Positions 16,446-27,989 of a stretch of DNA of 64,000 bases are shown here, in pieces. Origin of the DNA: Dioscorea cayenensis subsp. rotundata (lineage: Eukaryota > Streptophyta > Magnoliopsida > Dioscoreales > Dioscoreaceae); assembly GCF_009730915.1 (NCBI RefSeq), contig NC_052480.1, positions 2,356,001-2,420,000 of the forward strand. The letters are read 5' to 3'. The first letter of the stretch is position 1, and each line of letters begins with the position of its first letter. Under the pieces are notes generated by a model. That model did no database searches, was not told where the DNA came from, and worked only from the letters and a program-made list of their open reading frames with translations. Both the position numbers and the translations under genes were made by a program.

Positions 16446-16479
16446 AATAATAAGAAGTATATACACAATGCCTAGTTCA

Positions 16480-17400
16480 ATGACATGATTCATTCCACGA
16501 TCCGCGATCGTGACTCGAAAGCGATGTGATGGCTACAACGCAACTCATGCGGACCTCTGGACGCTACGACTCGATCCTCTTCGCTCTAGGACACCCGTGT
16601 TGCCTTCTCGTCGCGAGGCGTTGCAAACGCGATTCGCGATTTTTCATCCATCGACTCGTCATTGTCCGGTATGGGGAATATAGCTTCCTTATACGCCATT
16701 TTTGAAGTCGAAGCTTCCTTCCACAGATACCCTCGGTGTTTCTCGTTCTTCGATAATTTGAAGTCAAAATTCCTTTTGATTGCAAAATTCTAAAGTGCGT
16801 CTCGAAATGTTCAACGCCTCAAAACATTGTCAATATCCAACGACAACACTTCGACTTGATCGGATGAGGAAGGAAGGCATGCCACACCCCTCGAGCTCGC
16901 CATGATGTGGAGCAAATGTCTGCCAGATTCTGAATTCCTGCCAACACTTTAGTTTAAACGAACACGATCAATATTTAAACGATAAACATAAATCTTAAAC
17001 GTTAAAACAAAAAGTTAAATAATAAGTTAATAAGTTAATCGGAGACAATAGTGTTTAAATGGAAACTTGATAAATGTAAACAAATGACGTGGGATAATAA
17101 ACAATAATTAACTTCTACAACTATATAAACATAAAGCGAGAAGAAACTTACAACGAGAAGAACTCGTTTTTCGAGGGATACGATGCCATATCATCTGCTC
17201 CCCAACAACAAGATCAACAACGTAACATTTGAAGATGGAGTGCACGCTGACACACGCTCGGAAGTCAACCCTCGCTTTTATATGAGACATACTGTTTTAC
17301 GTCCATCGGGCGTGATAAACTTCACCCCGACACGGAAATATCGAGACCCCATCGCTCACATATTTCGCCTAACACTCGATTCCCAAGAAGTCGTGCCGTG
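16480..17400 (-). pseudogene. MULE (MuDR-type) transposase C-terminal remnant
   Basis: Minus-strand fragments in shifting frames. Near 16700 AYKEAIFPIPDNDE matches the stretch after the SWIM zinc finger of MuDR transposases. RRQHGCPRAKRIES (about 16564-16610) matches the family's C-terminal RRPPGRPKKRRIES-like tail. It is followed after a stop by HDRGSWNE, like the HNRGSCN of the terminal zinc knuckle but with Trp for Cys. Further upstream, VHSIFKCYVVDL at about 17240 fits the region before the SWIM finger. Array G separates the pieces. Assignment is by motif resemblance only, and the N-terminal catalytic part would lie in the gap. Confidence 0.5.
16950..17080 (-). repeat. 21-bp-period degenerate array G, reverse orientation
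   Basis: Reverse-complement cores (TTTAAACG, TTAAACG) with the T of TAA at 16955, 16976, 16996, 17016, 17037, 17056 and 17077, spaced 19-21 bp. It lies inside the transposase-remnant half of the element. Confidence 0.75.
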
Positions 17401-17494
17401 AACATTAGCACTCGTCCCCTCCCCGTCAGTATCTGAGCAATAGCACAAAAACTCTCATAATTTAATCGAAGAGCTAAAATTGAATACACCAAAA

Positions 17495-17550
17495 CGAGAA
17501 GAAGAAAAAGAAGAAGAAGAAGAAGAACAAGAAGAACAAGAACAAGAAGT
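17495..17550. repeat. GAA-rich microsatellite
   Basis: Imperfect GAA/GAACAA run inside the right part of the MULE block. Confidence 0.8.
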
Positions 17551-17726
17551 AACAAGATACGAGCCTTCTAAACTTTGTTTGAGAAAAAGCAAGCGTGAGG
17601 CATGAAAAACTATGCATAAATGAAAGTTATGATTGACGTCCATTTTTCCCACCTTTTCGTAGGGCAGAATTTCATATCGTGACCCACTTCAACTTACGTG
17701 CAGGTTAAAAGGAATGTAAAATATAA

Positions 17727-18726
17727 NNNNNNNNNNNNNNNNNNNNNNNNNNNNNNNNNNNNNNNNNNNNNNNNNNNNNNNNNNNNNNNNNNNNNNNNNN
17801 NNNNNNNNNNNNNNNNNNNNNNNNNNNNNNNNNNNNNNNNNNNNNNNNNNNNNNNNNNNNNNNNNNNNNNNNNNNNNNNNNNNNNNNNNNNNNNNNNNNN
17901 NNNNNNNNNNNNNNNNNNNNNNNNNNNNNNNNNNNNNNNNNNNNNNNNNNNNNNNNNNNNNNNNNNNNNNNNNNNNNNNNNNNNNNNNNNNNNNNNNNNN
18001 NNNNNNNNNNNNNNNNNNNNNNNNNNNNNNNNNNNNNNNNNNNNNNNNNNNNNNNNNNNNNNNNNNNNNNNNNNNNNNNNNNNNNNNNNNNNNNNNNNNN
18101 NNNNNNNNNNNNNNNNNNNNNNNNNNNNNNNNNNNNNNNNNNNNNNNNNNNNNNNNNNNNNNNNNNNNNNNNNNNNNNNNNNNNNNNNNNNNNNNNNNNN
18201 NNNNNNNNNNNNNNNNNNNNNNNNNNNNNNNNNNNNNNNNNNNNNNNNNNNNNNNNNNNNNNNNNNNNNNNNNNNNNNNNNNNNNNNNNNNNNNNNNNNN
18301 NNNNNNNNNNNNNNNNNNNNNNNNNNNNNNNNNNNNNNNNNNNNNNNNNNNNNNNNNNNNNNNNNNNNNNNNNNNNNNNNNNNNNNNNNNNNNNNNNNNN
18401 NNNNNNNNNNNNNNNNNNNNNNNNNNNNNNNNNNNNNNNNNNNNNNNNNNNNNNNNNNNNNNNNNNNNNNNNNNNNNNNNNNNNNNNNNNNNNNNNNNNN
18501 NNNNNNNNNNNNNNNNNNNNNNNNNNNNNNNNNNNNNNNNNNNNNNNNNNNNNNNNNNNNNNNNNNNNNNNNNNNNNNNNNNNNNNNNNNNNNNNNNNNN
18601 NNNNNNNNNNNNNNNNNNNNNNNNNNNNNNNNNNNNNNNNNNNNNNNNNNNNNNNNNNNNNNNNNNNNNNNNNNNNNNNNNNNNNNNNNNNNNNNNNNNN
18701 NNNNNNNNNNNNNNNNNNNNNNNNNN
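17727..18726. other. Assembly gap, 1000 Ns
   Basis: Exactly 1000 N characters, the usual placeholder for a gap of unknown length. Open frames spanning it are artefacts. Confidence 0.99.
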
Positions 18727-19310
18727 GATTCTCCATCCAATACTAAAATTTTTATTTCAAACATTCATATTATTTTTTTTATTAATTTATGATAAAAAGA
18801 CAAAACCCCCGATCAATCAAAGAATTTTAGATTATTAGAACCTTAATGGAAATCCAAACCCTCATAAAGTTAAATGTTTTTACATGACTTTCAGACTCGA
18901 GTAGTGTTTAAAAAATGGATAAACCACATTAAATTAAGATAGAAGACGAGATCTGAGGAGTGTATCACAGCAGTGATCTGCGAGATCGACTATCAAAATA
19001 CAAAAGCAGGAGGAGCAATCAGGCTCCTCAGAGTAGCGTTGTGAATTATTTATTTTTCCCATAAATAATATAAAAAAATCAAAATTTTAATAGTAATATT
19101 CATGATTAAAAAAAAGAATCCATGATTTGATTTACTCACGCGCGACTCACGTGATCCAATCTCTTCCAATCTCTTCTCTCCATCGCCAAAAAGCCCTTCT
19201 CTCCATCTCAACTTCAAGAAAAACAAGAAATCAAAACAAAAATATCTCCCAAGCTCCTTCTCTCCCCCTCCCCGAGCTCCGACAAACCCTAGCCCCACCC
19301 ATCCACCGCC
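18727..19310 (+). promoter_or_regulatory. Upstream region and 5' UTR of SET-domain gene
   Basis: AT-rich to about 19120, then a CT-rich leader from about 19155 to 19310 (CTCTTCTCTCC, AAACCCTAG telo-box at about 19284), a typical plant 5' UTR. A CACGTG G-box lies at 19148-19153 next to CACGCGCG. Confidence 0.5.
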
Positions 19311-22300
19311 ATGGACGTCGCCTGCCTTCGAGGCCTCAGCTTCTCTTCCCCCATCCCCCACTTCCCAAGACCTCCATCTCGCCTCCGCCGATGCTCTCGA
19401 CGGAGCCCTTTGCTCGCCTGCCAGGCTGATACCCTCATTGCTGGCTCTCGCAAGGAGAGGAGCTCCCGGGCCGTCAAGGTCGACAAGGGAGCTGATACTT
19501 TGGATCTCCAGTCTTGGCTTGTCAGAGAAGGCCTCCCGCCTTGCAAGGTCGTCCTCAATGAACGGCCATCGCATGACGGAAAAGTCCGCCCCATTCACTA
19601 CATCGCCGCCAGTGAAGACCTTCAGGTAGTTCTTGCCTGTTGATTTCGTTCTCCCGATGAGCTTTTCTTTTACGAGTGTTGTTGTTTTGGCAGGCTGGTG
19701 ATGTTGCGTTCTCGGTCCCGAATTCGTTGGTTGTGACATTGGAGAGGGTTTTGGGAAATGAGACAGTCGGTGAGGGTCTATATAGATTTTTTTTTTCTCA
19801 TTTTTTTTTTCTAGTGATTCTGTTAATTTTCATGAACATCTGGAGAATGCACTTTCTTGAGATTAACGATCTGATGGACATTCCTTCATTTTGGTAACAT
19901 GGATGTTGGCATGGAATCAAGAATTAATTTGGAGTCAAGAATTGCTGAATGTTCTGTATTTTGCAGCGGAGCTGCTAACGACAAACAAGCTCTCAGAGTT
20001 AGCTTGCTTGGCATTATATCTCATGTATGAGAAGAAACAGGGCAAGGAGTCCTTTTGGTATCCCTTCATCAGGGAGCTTGATCGCCAGCGAGGACGGGGG
20101 CAATTAGCGGTTGAATCTCCACTGTTGTGGTCTGAAACTGAGCTGGCTTACTTGGATGGCAGTCCCACACGGGCAAGCACAATTTTGTTTCTCCAATTTG
20201 TTTGTGCTCATGACTATGAGCTGGAAATTATATGTCCTTATGAATATTTATCCTCATATGTATGATATAAGAGTCCATGTGTTATAAGATATGAATTTTT
20301 GCAAATATCACAGGATGAAGTCCGTGAGCGGGAAGAGGGTATAAGGAGAGAGTATGATGAGCTTGACACAGTCTGGTTCATGGCTGGTTCGTTGTTTAAG
20401 GTCATTCTCGTAAACAAAATCTAGAGAAGCATATTCCAGTAATTATATCTTTTTGTTGTTGCCTTCAATTTCCAAAACTCCTAGTTCCTTTGATGGTAAA
20501 GCTTGAGAATTTGTGTTTCTAAGTGTTATTCCTTTTGCAGCAATATCCTTATGACATACCTACTGTGGCCTTTCCATTTGAGATTTTCAAGCAAGCATTT
20601 GTCGCAGTTCAATCCTGTGTTGTCCATCTGCAGGTAATCTGAGACATGTAAAGTTTATATTTGTGGTGTGGTCTCATCATTGATTTTTTAAAATTTCTGA
20701 ATTGTACTATATGGATAGAAGATATGGAATAATCAAAGCTGTATGTTTATACTGTTAAGGTGGTTTCAGCTAGGGGTGCAGTCGAGCTGAGCCAAGTTGT
20801 GAAGTGTTCAAGCTCGGCTCAATAGAATTAGCTACAAGCTCGGGCTTGAGCTCGATTCGAGCCCAAACTTGTAAGCTTGAGATTGGCTTGAGATAGTAAA
20901 ATTAAGCTCGAGCTCGGCTCGAAAGAAGATGAAAAAAATTATAAATCATAATGACTATTATTAATAAATTGTTTTTAATACATAAATCCATTCATATTTA
21001 GGAAAAATGCATATTTAGCAAGCTCGTTTAGCAGGTTCGCAACTAATAGATTCATTTATTAAGCTTGTTTAACATACTTGTTAATAGGCTCGTGAGTAAG
21101 CTCGTTAAGTAGGCTCACAAGCAAGCTCATTTAACAGGCTCACAAGCTTCCTCGTTTATCAAGATTTTGAGCGGACTCGCGAGCCTTAACGAGCCAAGCA
21201 GCATGTGACTTGAGCTCAGCTCATTTAATAATTCGATCTCGAAAGTTAAGCTCAAGCTCAACTCATTTACTTAATGAATGAGCTTTCTCCGAGCCGAGTT
21301 TCAAGGAGCTCACGAGCGGCTTGGTTCATTTGCAATCCCTAGTTCCAACAATGACATAACCAATGAATAGGTGTTGGGTTTAAGGTTTTCGATGAAGGAA
21401 TCTGCATGCTAGACCTTAAAATAAGAACTATATATGTCCAAGTGAGGCCTTGTAGAGAAAGAGAATCACCATTTTATCCTATATTATGTCCTTTTTGTTT
21501 TCCTTTCCAATGATATTATGTATCATAGATCACCATTCCATGGAATACGAATATTTGCATCAAAATATGGAAATAGTTTATTATAACTTCTTTAAGAATT
21601 TATAGAGAAGAGACATGCAAGGACTAGGTGATATTTTAATTTGAAATCACTTAAGAATATCTAAGTTTGCTTGCTGGGGCAATGCCAAGTGCGAGACGCT
21701 TAACTTAAATTGAGATGCTGGGAGATATTTTACTCTTCAAATTTCAGCCTAGCTTTGTCCGTGTTATTTTATTTTATTTTATTTTAGTATATCTTCCTAG
21801 AATAGATAAAAATGTTAGATAATGTACACCACAAATGCATGTATGTTGTAAGCCATGCTCATGTCAACTGTAGTTAAGGTTTTTTACCTAGTTGCCTGAA
21901 CAGTTCATTCTTGGTTGCTTGGGGTTACTCAGTTTTTCCCCTTGAAATGTAAATAATAATAAAAAAATAGAGTACAGTGTTTTAGACTTTCCATTTGAAA
22001 ATGTGAGGAAGGGAATTATTTTGATCAATGTTGTGGTGATTATTCGTAGCATGATCTTTTCTCTTCCTAATTCTGTAACATAAACCAAGGTTTTGGAAAG
22101 GGTAGGGGTAGGGGCCTTTGGGGAGAGCAATCACAGCTAAGAAAATAAAGAAAGAAATGTCAATGCTCCGTGGTAATTAAATGGAAGAAAATAGGCCTAT
22201 TTATACACAACAATTCTGCTTATATTAGGAAACTACAATCAAGTAGAATATTTTAAATTAATAATAGTAATAAGCAATTATCACCTAAGAATATACAATA

Positions 22301-25300
22301 AAATTCCTTAAAATGCAGAGATCATTTAAGAATATTTCTTGATATAATCCCTTTCAACTCATGGGGCTCATGGGTGGAACAACTATGAGCTTGTCATGAA
22401 GTCGTTGAAAGGTTGTGATAGCTATAGCTTTGGTCATAACCTCAGCAATTTGAAAGCATATATGTGACAAATAAATAGAGCTTTTTTGGCAACTAGATCA
22501 TGAAGAGATGGATATTGATTTCAATGTGGTTCTTCCAAACATGTGAAATGAGATCTGTGGCTTGAAGTTAGATATTTTAATTTTGCCAAGTAGTGAAATG
22601 ATTGAACAGAGTTCAACAGTAGCGAGGTTAATGCTCTTGTATTCAGCTTCTGTACTAAAACAAGTAATAGTTGGTTGATTTTAGCATTCCGTGAAATTTG
22701 ATTAGGACCCAAAAAAGAAAACACAACAACCAAAGGTCAAGTGATTATCATTAGGTTAACCTGCTTAGTCAGCATTAGAATAAGCAATAAAGGTAAGTGG
22801 GATTGCTTTGTTTAGATGAATGTTATTAGAGGTCTAGATTATAAGTATTGTAGAATTTGTTTAATCGTAATTCAGTGAATGTCGGCAAGGAGATAAAGGA
22901 ATTGGGACACTTTGTTTATAGCAAAATGTATATCAGGACATGTAAGACAAAGGTATTACAGAACACCAATATGGCTATAGTATTCAATGGGATTAGAGCA
23001 CAGGGTGCCATGATATTTATATAGTGATACGGTTGGGGTGATAGGTGTAGGCATAGGTTTAAATTTGTCAAGATGTGTACAGTGAAGGATGCTCAGGTGT
23101 ACTTGGTTTAAATAAGTAGTTTAGATGGTGTCCATGCAACTTCAATGCCAAGTCAGTAATGAACAAGGTCGAGGCCTAGAAGTGGTGTTAAAGTTATGTA
23201 TGAAAGATGAAATAAAAAGGTAGGTGAAGAACCTTAACCAAGATGCCATTCATATAAACTAGGATGAAAGTAGTGTGAGAGGAAAGAGTGAAGTATAAGC
23301 TTTGGAGGGAGCAAAGTTGAGGTCTTTAAGTTTTTTATTCAAGCGATGAAACCAAGCATGAGGGGCTTGCTCAAGGCCATAAAAGGCTTTGTGAAGACGA
23401 TAAACATGATTTGGATGATGAGGATCATCAAAGCCAAGAGGTTGAACCATAAAAACTAGTAATAGTAGATTTCTATGAAGAAAGGCGTTATGGGCATTGA
23501 GTTGGCGAATGGATTGATTTTTAGTGTGTGCAAGAGTAAAAGTGATGTAGATGGTGGTCAGTTTGACAACAGGGCCAAAGGTATCAATATAGCCAATGCT
23601 AGGGGATTGATGATTTCCTTGGTACCAAAATGAGTTTTGTAGCGAGCAAGAGAGCCATCGGATTTTCTTTTGTTAAAAAGACCCATTTATATTCAATAAT
23701 GTTGGCATGGGTTAGTGAAGGAACAAACAACATTCTAGGTTTGATTTTGATGAAGGATGTCAAATTTATTAAGCATAGCTTGTCACCAATGTGGAAATCT
23801 GTTGGTTTGGGTGAAAAGTAGGATCAAAATTAGATGAGTTGTGGGTGATTGTGTTATAGGTGATAAAGTTACTGAAGTTATAAGGAACACTGGTGTGATC
23901 ATGCGTGCATGCGATCATGGGATATTGGGGTGAAGGGGTTGGTGTTGGAATTGGAAGTAGATTTGGTGGAGATGAGGGTGATGATATTGTGAGAGAATAA
24001 GGTAGGGAAAGAAGTAAAGGAAGTGTAACAAGAGAAGATGGGAAGGAAGAGGAAAAATATGTGGAGTTTTTGGCGCATAAAAAGTCCGTCTCAAGGAAAC
24101 ATCCTTGTTGAGACATACACTTCGGAAGTAAGATGATCAAAACAGCAATGGCCTTTGTTCTAAGGAAAATAACAAGAAAGACACAATGTTGATTTTGGTG
24201 TAAGTTTATCATTGCGAAGGAGCTAAGAAAAGGAAAACAAATACACCTGAAGACACAAAGGTGCGAGATTAGGTGGGGTGAGAAAAAAATGTGGAGATTT
24301 GTCTTGAAGAGAGGAGTGGGAAGGAGATTTATGAGGTAGATGACAGTAGTAAAGGCTTCAAACAGGAAAGATTTGGGAAGTATGGTGTGCAAAAGAACAG
24401 TTAGCCCTGCTTCAGTGATGTAGATTTTGCATTTAGTGTTTCCATTTTGTTGAGGGATATGAGGGTAACGAAATGCGATAGGAAATGCCATGGAGGCAAG
24501 GTAACGAGCAAAGGCACTTTTGATAAGGCCATCACATTGAAAGATTTTGATAGTTGCAGAAAAAGAGATTTTTCAGTGGTTCAAGCTTTTCAAAATGGGA
24601 AGTATTTGAGATTTGTGAGTGGCGGGGAATATCCTAGTGAAGCGGATGTAGTCATCAATGAAAAAAATGAAGTTACGTTAACACAAAAAAATGATGGTGA
24701 GGGCACTAAAATGTCACAATAAGCAAGTTGTAAAGGTTTGGTGGAAACACGAGTAGATAAAGAGAAAGGAAAAAGATATTTTCAGTGGTGGTTTTGAAGT
24801 TTTGAAAGTGGCTAAGTGCTTGAGATTTGTGAGTGACAAGGTATATCCTAGTGAAGCAGATGTAGTCATCAATGAAAAAAAATGAAATAATGATAACATT
24901 ATGGTGAAGGCCCTTAAATGTCACAATGAGCAAGTTGTAAAGGTTTGGTGGAAACACGAGGAGATAAAGAGAAATTAATACACTTTTTTTTTTAAAGAAA
25001 CATGATGAACAAGGATTTTTTATACGAGGCTTGACAGATAAACTATGAGATACACTAGAAAAAATAGCTTGATCCCGATGTCTGAGACATTAGTGCCAAA
25101 CATAAGAAGAAGCATGGTGAGCAATAAGAAAGATGGGACTTGTGAAAGCTGAAGAAATCTATAAGTGATATAGGTTGTTATGGATGTAATCCGCAAGAAT
25201 TGATAAAAGGTTGGTAGTAAGGCAAGGTCCTTCATAATATAAACAAAGAGAGTAAATTCAATGGGACATGACTTATCCTTGACAAATTTGGCAACAAATA

Positions 25301-27943
25301 AAAGATTGGTAGTAAGACGAGGTTACAATTAACACATTTTTGTGGTGAAGTGGATTCTACCAATTGCTGATTGGGAGTCATGTGAGTAGATGTATCAATG
25401 TTAGGAAATCATTTAGTATTATTGCTAGAAGTTGATTGGGAATTAATAGTGTTAGGCTGAAGATTAAGGGGTGAGAAAATTATCTATAAGTTGTTGGGGT
25501 CAAATCAGGAATAAATTTGGCTATTTTGGGACTTAGAGTTTCGAAATTGGCAATGGACTGAAATATGTCTTTTTTTCTCCAACAAATTTGACATTGTGGA
25601 AAGTGGTTTATGTGATTACTGATTTGGTGGGCTTGGATAAAAGAGGTGGTATGGGTGGTGAATCAAAAGATGTTTGGGCTAAAGTCACTGGGCTAAAGGA
25701 AAAATGCTTTGGATGGAATGTACTGGCTGGGATCTGGCCCAATAAAGTTGATCATCCCTAAATTGGGCATTAGGATTCTGCGAATTTTATGGAGTGCTCC
25801 AATTGTCATGGTGTCTGTGATAGCCAACTAGATTTCGACTGCCATATGAGGTGTTTGATTGATTGAAGGCCAAGAGACTCTGCTCGTCGAGAAGAGTTTC
25901 ACTGAAAGCTCAAAGAATGTGGGTGGCATTTTGCAGTTTCCAATCACAATGACAAACACCTCATAGTTTGTCGGAAGACCATTCAAAACAAAGTGAACAA
26001 GGTCTTTGTCAGTGACATGATCTCTGATGGCAACAGGGTCTTCATCTGCAATCAAGAGAGTTTGGAGGTAATGGGCAATTGTGGAGTCACTTTTGCATGC
26101 GGTATGATCATCGGCGAAGCACAAATCTTGTTGGGCAATTGTTTGTTGCAGAAAATAGTTTTTTCGAAGTGTTCCACAAGCTTCGGGCGGTGGTATAGTC
26201 AAGTGCAAGAGGAGCCACTGCTAAGAAACAGAGTTGCTGTTAAGCAGTAATAGACAAGACCATGATTCTTCTTCCAATGGGTGTAGTCAACGGGCATGGA
26301 GGTGAAACTAGATATTGGCTCACTGGGCATGGATGGAGGAGCAGTCCGCAGACTTGTTGATGTGACCAAGCAAATTACATGCAAGTAGAATTGGTTTGAC
26401 TTGATTCTATCATACTAAGTAATTTGTGTAATCTAGAGTGGTTGTGATAAAGTTGATAATATTTTGAATAGAAAATGGCATTTGTATTGTTGTTTGGGAT
26501 TGTTGTGTAAGCATGGGTGAATCGGGTGTTGAATGGAGTGGTTGTGTTGTCTAGTATTGTCTAGTGTTTACTTAAAGTGTGTTACTTTGAAAAAGAAAAT
26601 ACTGGCAGGCGATACTGTCCACAGAATTGTAGTGAAAAGATATTTCGTTGATTCTTGTATATGTAATACAAGAGTTTGGGCCCATTTATACATGAGTATC
26701 CTAACTATATCAGGAAACTACTAATCAAGAAGAATATTTGTAAATCACCAATAATATGCACTTATGTCCTAAGAACATACAATCAAATCTCCTAAAAATA
26801 TGCAAAAATCATCTAAGAATATTGCGTGGTATCATAAACTGAAGTGGTGTTCCAACCAAAAAGGACAAATGTCTCACCTCATTTAGTAATTCATTAGTTA
26901 TTCATTATTAATTTTTATGTTTGGGGGAATATATCATGGTTATTTTGGACCATTATGATTATTTCTTCCATCAAAAGAATTTCAGCGTTATGTTGCTTTT
27001 CAAATTTGAGGAAATACTGATCTAACTCCATTAAAATCAGAAAGTCAGTTTAGCTCGACGGTTTGCTTTAGTTCCTTTAGGGCCACCCTTACTGGCCTAC
27101 AAGAGCAATTGCAAAGCAATGCTAACTGCTGTTGACGATGCTGTTCAACTGGTGGTTGACCGCCCATACAAGGCTGGGGAATCAATTGTTGTATGGTACT
27201 CTTTTATTTTAGTCCTCATTGCTAGTAACAAATGTGTTATCTTCTGTGATCTTATTTCATAGTTCTTGAAATGGGTTTGTTGTTACTTTATTGTATAGGT
27301 GTGGGCCACAACCAAACTCAAGATTGCTTATAAACTACGGATTTGTTGATGAAGACAATCCTCATGATCGTATATCAATTGAGGTAAGATCTGGACTTCC
27401 TTTATTTGTGTTATATTTTCGTAGGTGATTTTGATAATGCCTAAACACCATGTGCACTTTACAGATATCTCTAAATACTGAAGATCCTCAATATCAAGAA
27501 AAGAGATTGGTTGCTCAGAGAAATGGAAAGCTAGCTGTCCAAGTTTTTAATGTATGTAATGGACCATTTGATATTATGTTTTATTTTATGTGAATTTAAG
27601 AATATTTCTTTTTCAGGTATACGTGGGAAGAGAAAAAGAAGCTGTTTTAGACATGCTTCCTTTCTTGCGCTTGGGTTATGTGTCAGATCATGCTGAGATG
27701 CAGTCAGTTATTTCTTCTCAAGGTCCTATTTGCCCTGTAAGTCAGTTTGTTCACCCATTTCTTGTGTTGCTTAAGTTTTTTTTATTTCATTATTAGCAAC
27801 TGGTTTTGCCTTTTGATTGCTTTTGATGTTTCATTTTTTATTATTATATACAAAAAGCAGTTCATTATGGTTGCCTTCCATTGTCAAAATTGTTGATTTA
27901 CAAGATATTATTTGAGAAGTTATATTGCCTACCCTTCATTTTC

Positions 27944-27989
<46 letters not shown>

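Larger units (their letters stand above)
11566..17726. mobile_element. Decayed Mutator-like element (MULE) with Ulp1-like gene, right end in gap
   Basis: A compositionally distinct block: CpG-rich coding remnants alternating with AT-rich arrays. The left edge, about 11566-11700, is C- and A-rich and reads like a long MULE terminal inverted repeat (ACCAAAAAAACCCTACAACT onward). The plus strand carries a broken PMD/Ulp1-protease-like gene. The minus strand from about 17400 to 16480 carries transposase C-terminal remnants, so the two genes converge. Ulp1-like genes are known cargo of plant MULEs, such as Kaonashi elements in Arabidopsis. The matching right terminus is not visible after the gap (18727 on), so it probably lies within the unsequenced stretch. 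Confidence 0.6.

Noticed and set aside
12241-17080. CRISPR-like or ordinary satellite array
   Set aside because: Only a short core is shared and the rest of each unit is unconserved; unit length is too short and the setting is a plant transposon.
17694-18792. Three long open frames across 17.7-18.8 kb
   Set aside because: They consist almost entirely of Ns from the assembly gap.
19050-19739. 229-residue minus-strand open frame opposite SET-domain exon 1
   Set aside because: Antisense shadow of GC-rich coding and leader sequence; no family resemblance and no splice logic.
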